Source of the DNA: Parabacteroides sp.
Lineage (GTDB): Bacteria > Bacteroidota > Bacteroidia > Bacteroidales > Tannerellaceae
Assembly: GCA_019411205.1 (NCBI GenBank)
Contig: DXRF01000047.1
Coordinates: 1-15,310 of the forward strand
Length of the DNA: 15,310 nt
Direction of reading: 5' to 3'
Shown: positions 15,244-15,310 of the stretch, piece by piece
Layout: each line of letters begins with the position of its first letter
Position numbering within the stretch: position 1 is the first letter of the stretch
The notes under the pieces: generated by a model
What the model was told of the DNA's origin: nothing
The model's input: the letters and a program-made list of their open reading frames with translations, nothing else
The model's database searches: none
Made by a program: the position numbers and the translations under genes

Positions 15244-15310
15244 CTAATTATCTAATAATCCTCGCAGATATTCACGTGTTTTTATCACATAATCATGTCT
15301 TGCCCCGTTC
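15244..15310 (-). CDS. Probable C-terminal tail of an upstream gene
   Basis: The minus strand is open from the window edge to a TAG at 15246-15244 and encodes 21 residues ending REYLRGLLDN. The other two minus-strand frames hit stop codons quickly. The peptide looks like an amphipathic C-terminal helix. It lies 70 bases upstream of the oxidoreductase gene on the same strand. Sugar phosphate isomerase/epimerase proteins can end in similar sequence, but the fragment is too short to name. An open stretch of 21 codons can also occur by chance. Confidence 0.45.
   Translation of the reverse strand, partial: NGARHDYVIKTREYLRGLLDN

Overview
The window looks like a chromosomal segment of a gut-type Bacteroidales bacterium, most likely Parabacteroides or a close relative. 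Three things point there. The proteins are typical of the phylum (a GH97 glycosidase, GxDLY-type SGNH hydrolases, DUF1080 proteins, a Bacteroidetes-length uracil phosphoribosyltransferase). There are almost no Shine-Dalgarno sites. Several upstream regions carry the Bacteroidetes -7 motif TAnnTTTG. Genus is inference only. Gene density is high: the longest stretch without a gene is about 250 bases (6580-6830), between divergent murB and HU genes.

Layout, left to right. (1) The 3' part of a tRNA-Cys gene and its terminator (1-95). (2) A plus-strand MBL-fold hydrolase of the COG1237 type (134-940), which overlaps the 3' end of a minus-strand secreted GH97 glycosidase (931-2919) by 10 bases. (3) A plus-strand secreted protein with two SGNH/GDSL hydrolase domains (3040-4792), broken by a one-base frameshift near 3790. 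(4) A minus-strand pair, murB followed with no spacer by a PhnP-like MBL hydrolase (6579-4804). (5) A plus-strand HU-family DNA-binding protein with its own terminator, then upp. (6) A minus-strand 789-residue PAS/GAF sensor histidine kinase without receiver or membrane segments (10262-7893). (7) A minus-strand cluster: a Tat-exported Gfo/Idh/MocA oxidoreductase (15173-13917), then a 1150-residue secreted protein with HEAT repeats and two DUF1080 (3-keto-disaccharide hydrolase) domains (13864-10412), closed by a terminator. A short open tail at 15244-15310 is probably the C-terminus of another gene of this cluster.

Functionally the window mixes housekeeping genes (tRNA-Cys, murB, HU, upp) with periplasmic glycan-processing genes. 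The GH97 enzyme would remove alpha-linked terminal sugars, and the SGNH protein, if intact, would remove acyl groups. The oxidoreductase plus DUF1080 pair fits the oxidise-then-eliminate route of glycoside cleavage through 3-keto sugars described in Bacteroides. That cluster is the most interesting part of the window. I see no CRISPR array, insertion sequence, phage gene or SusC/SusD pair.
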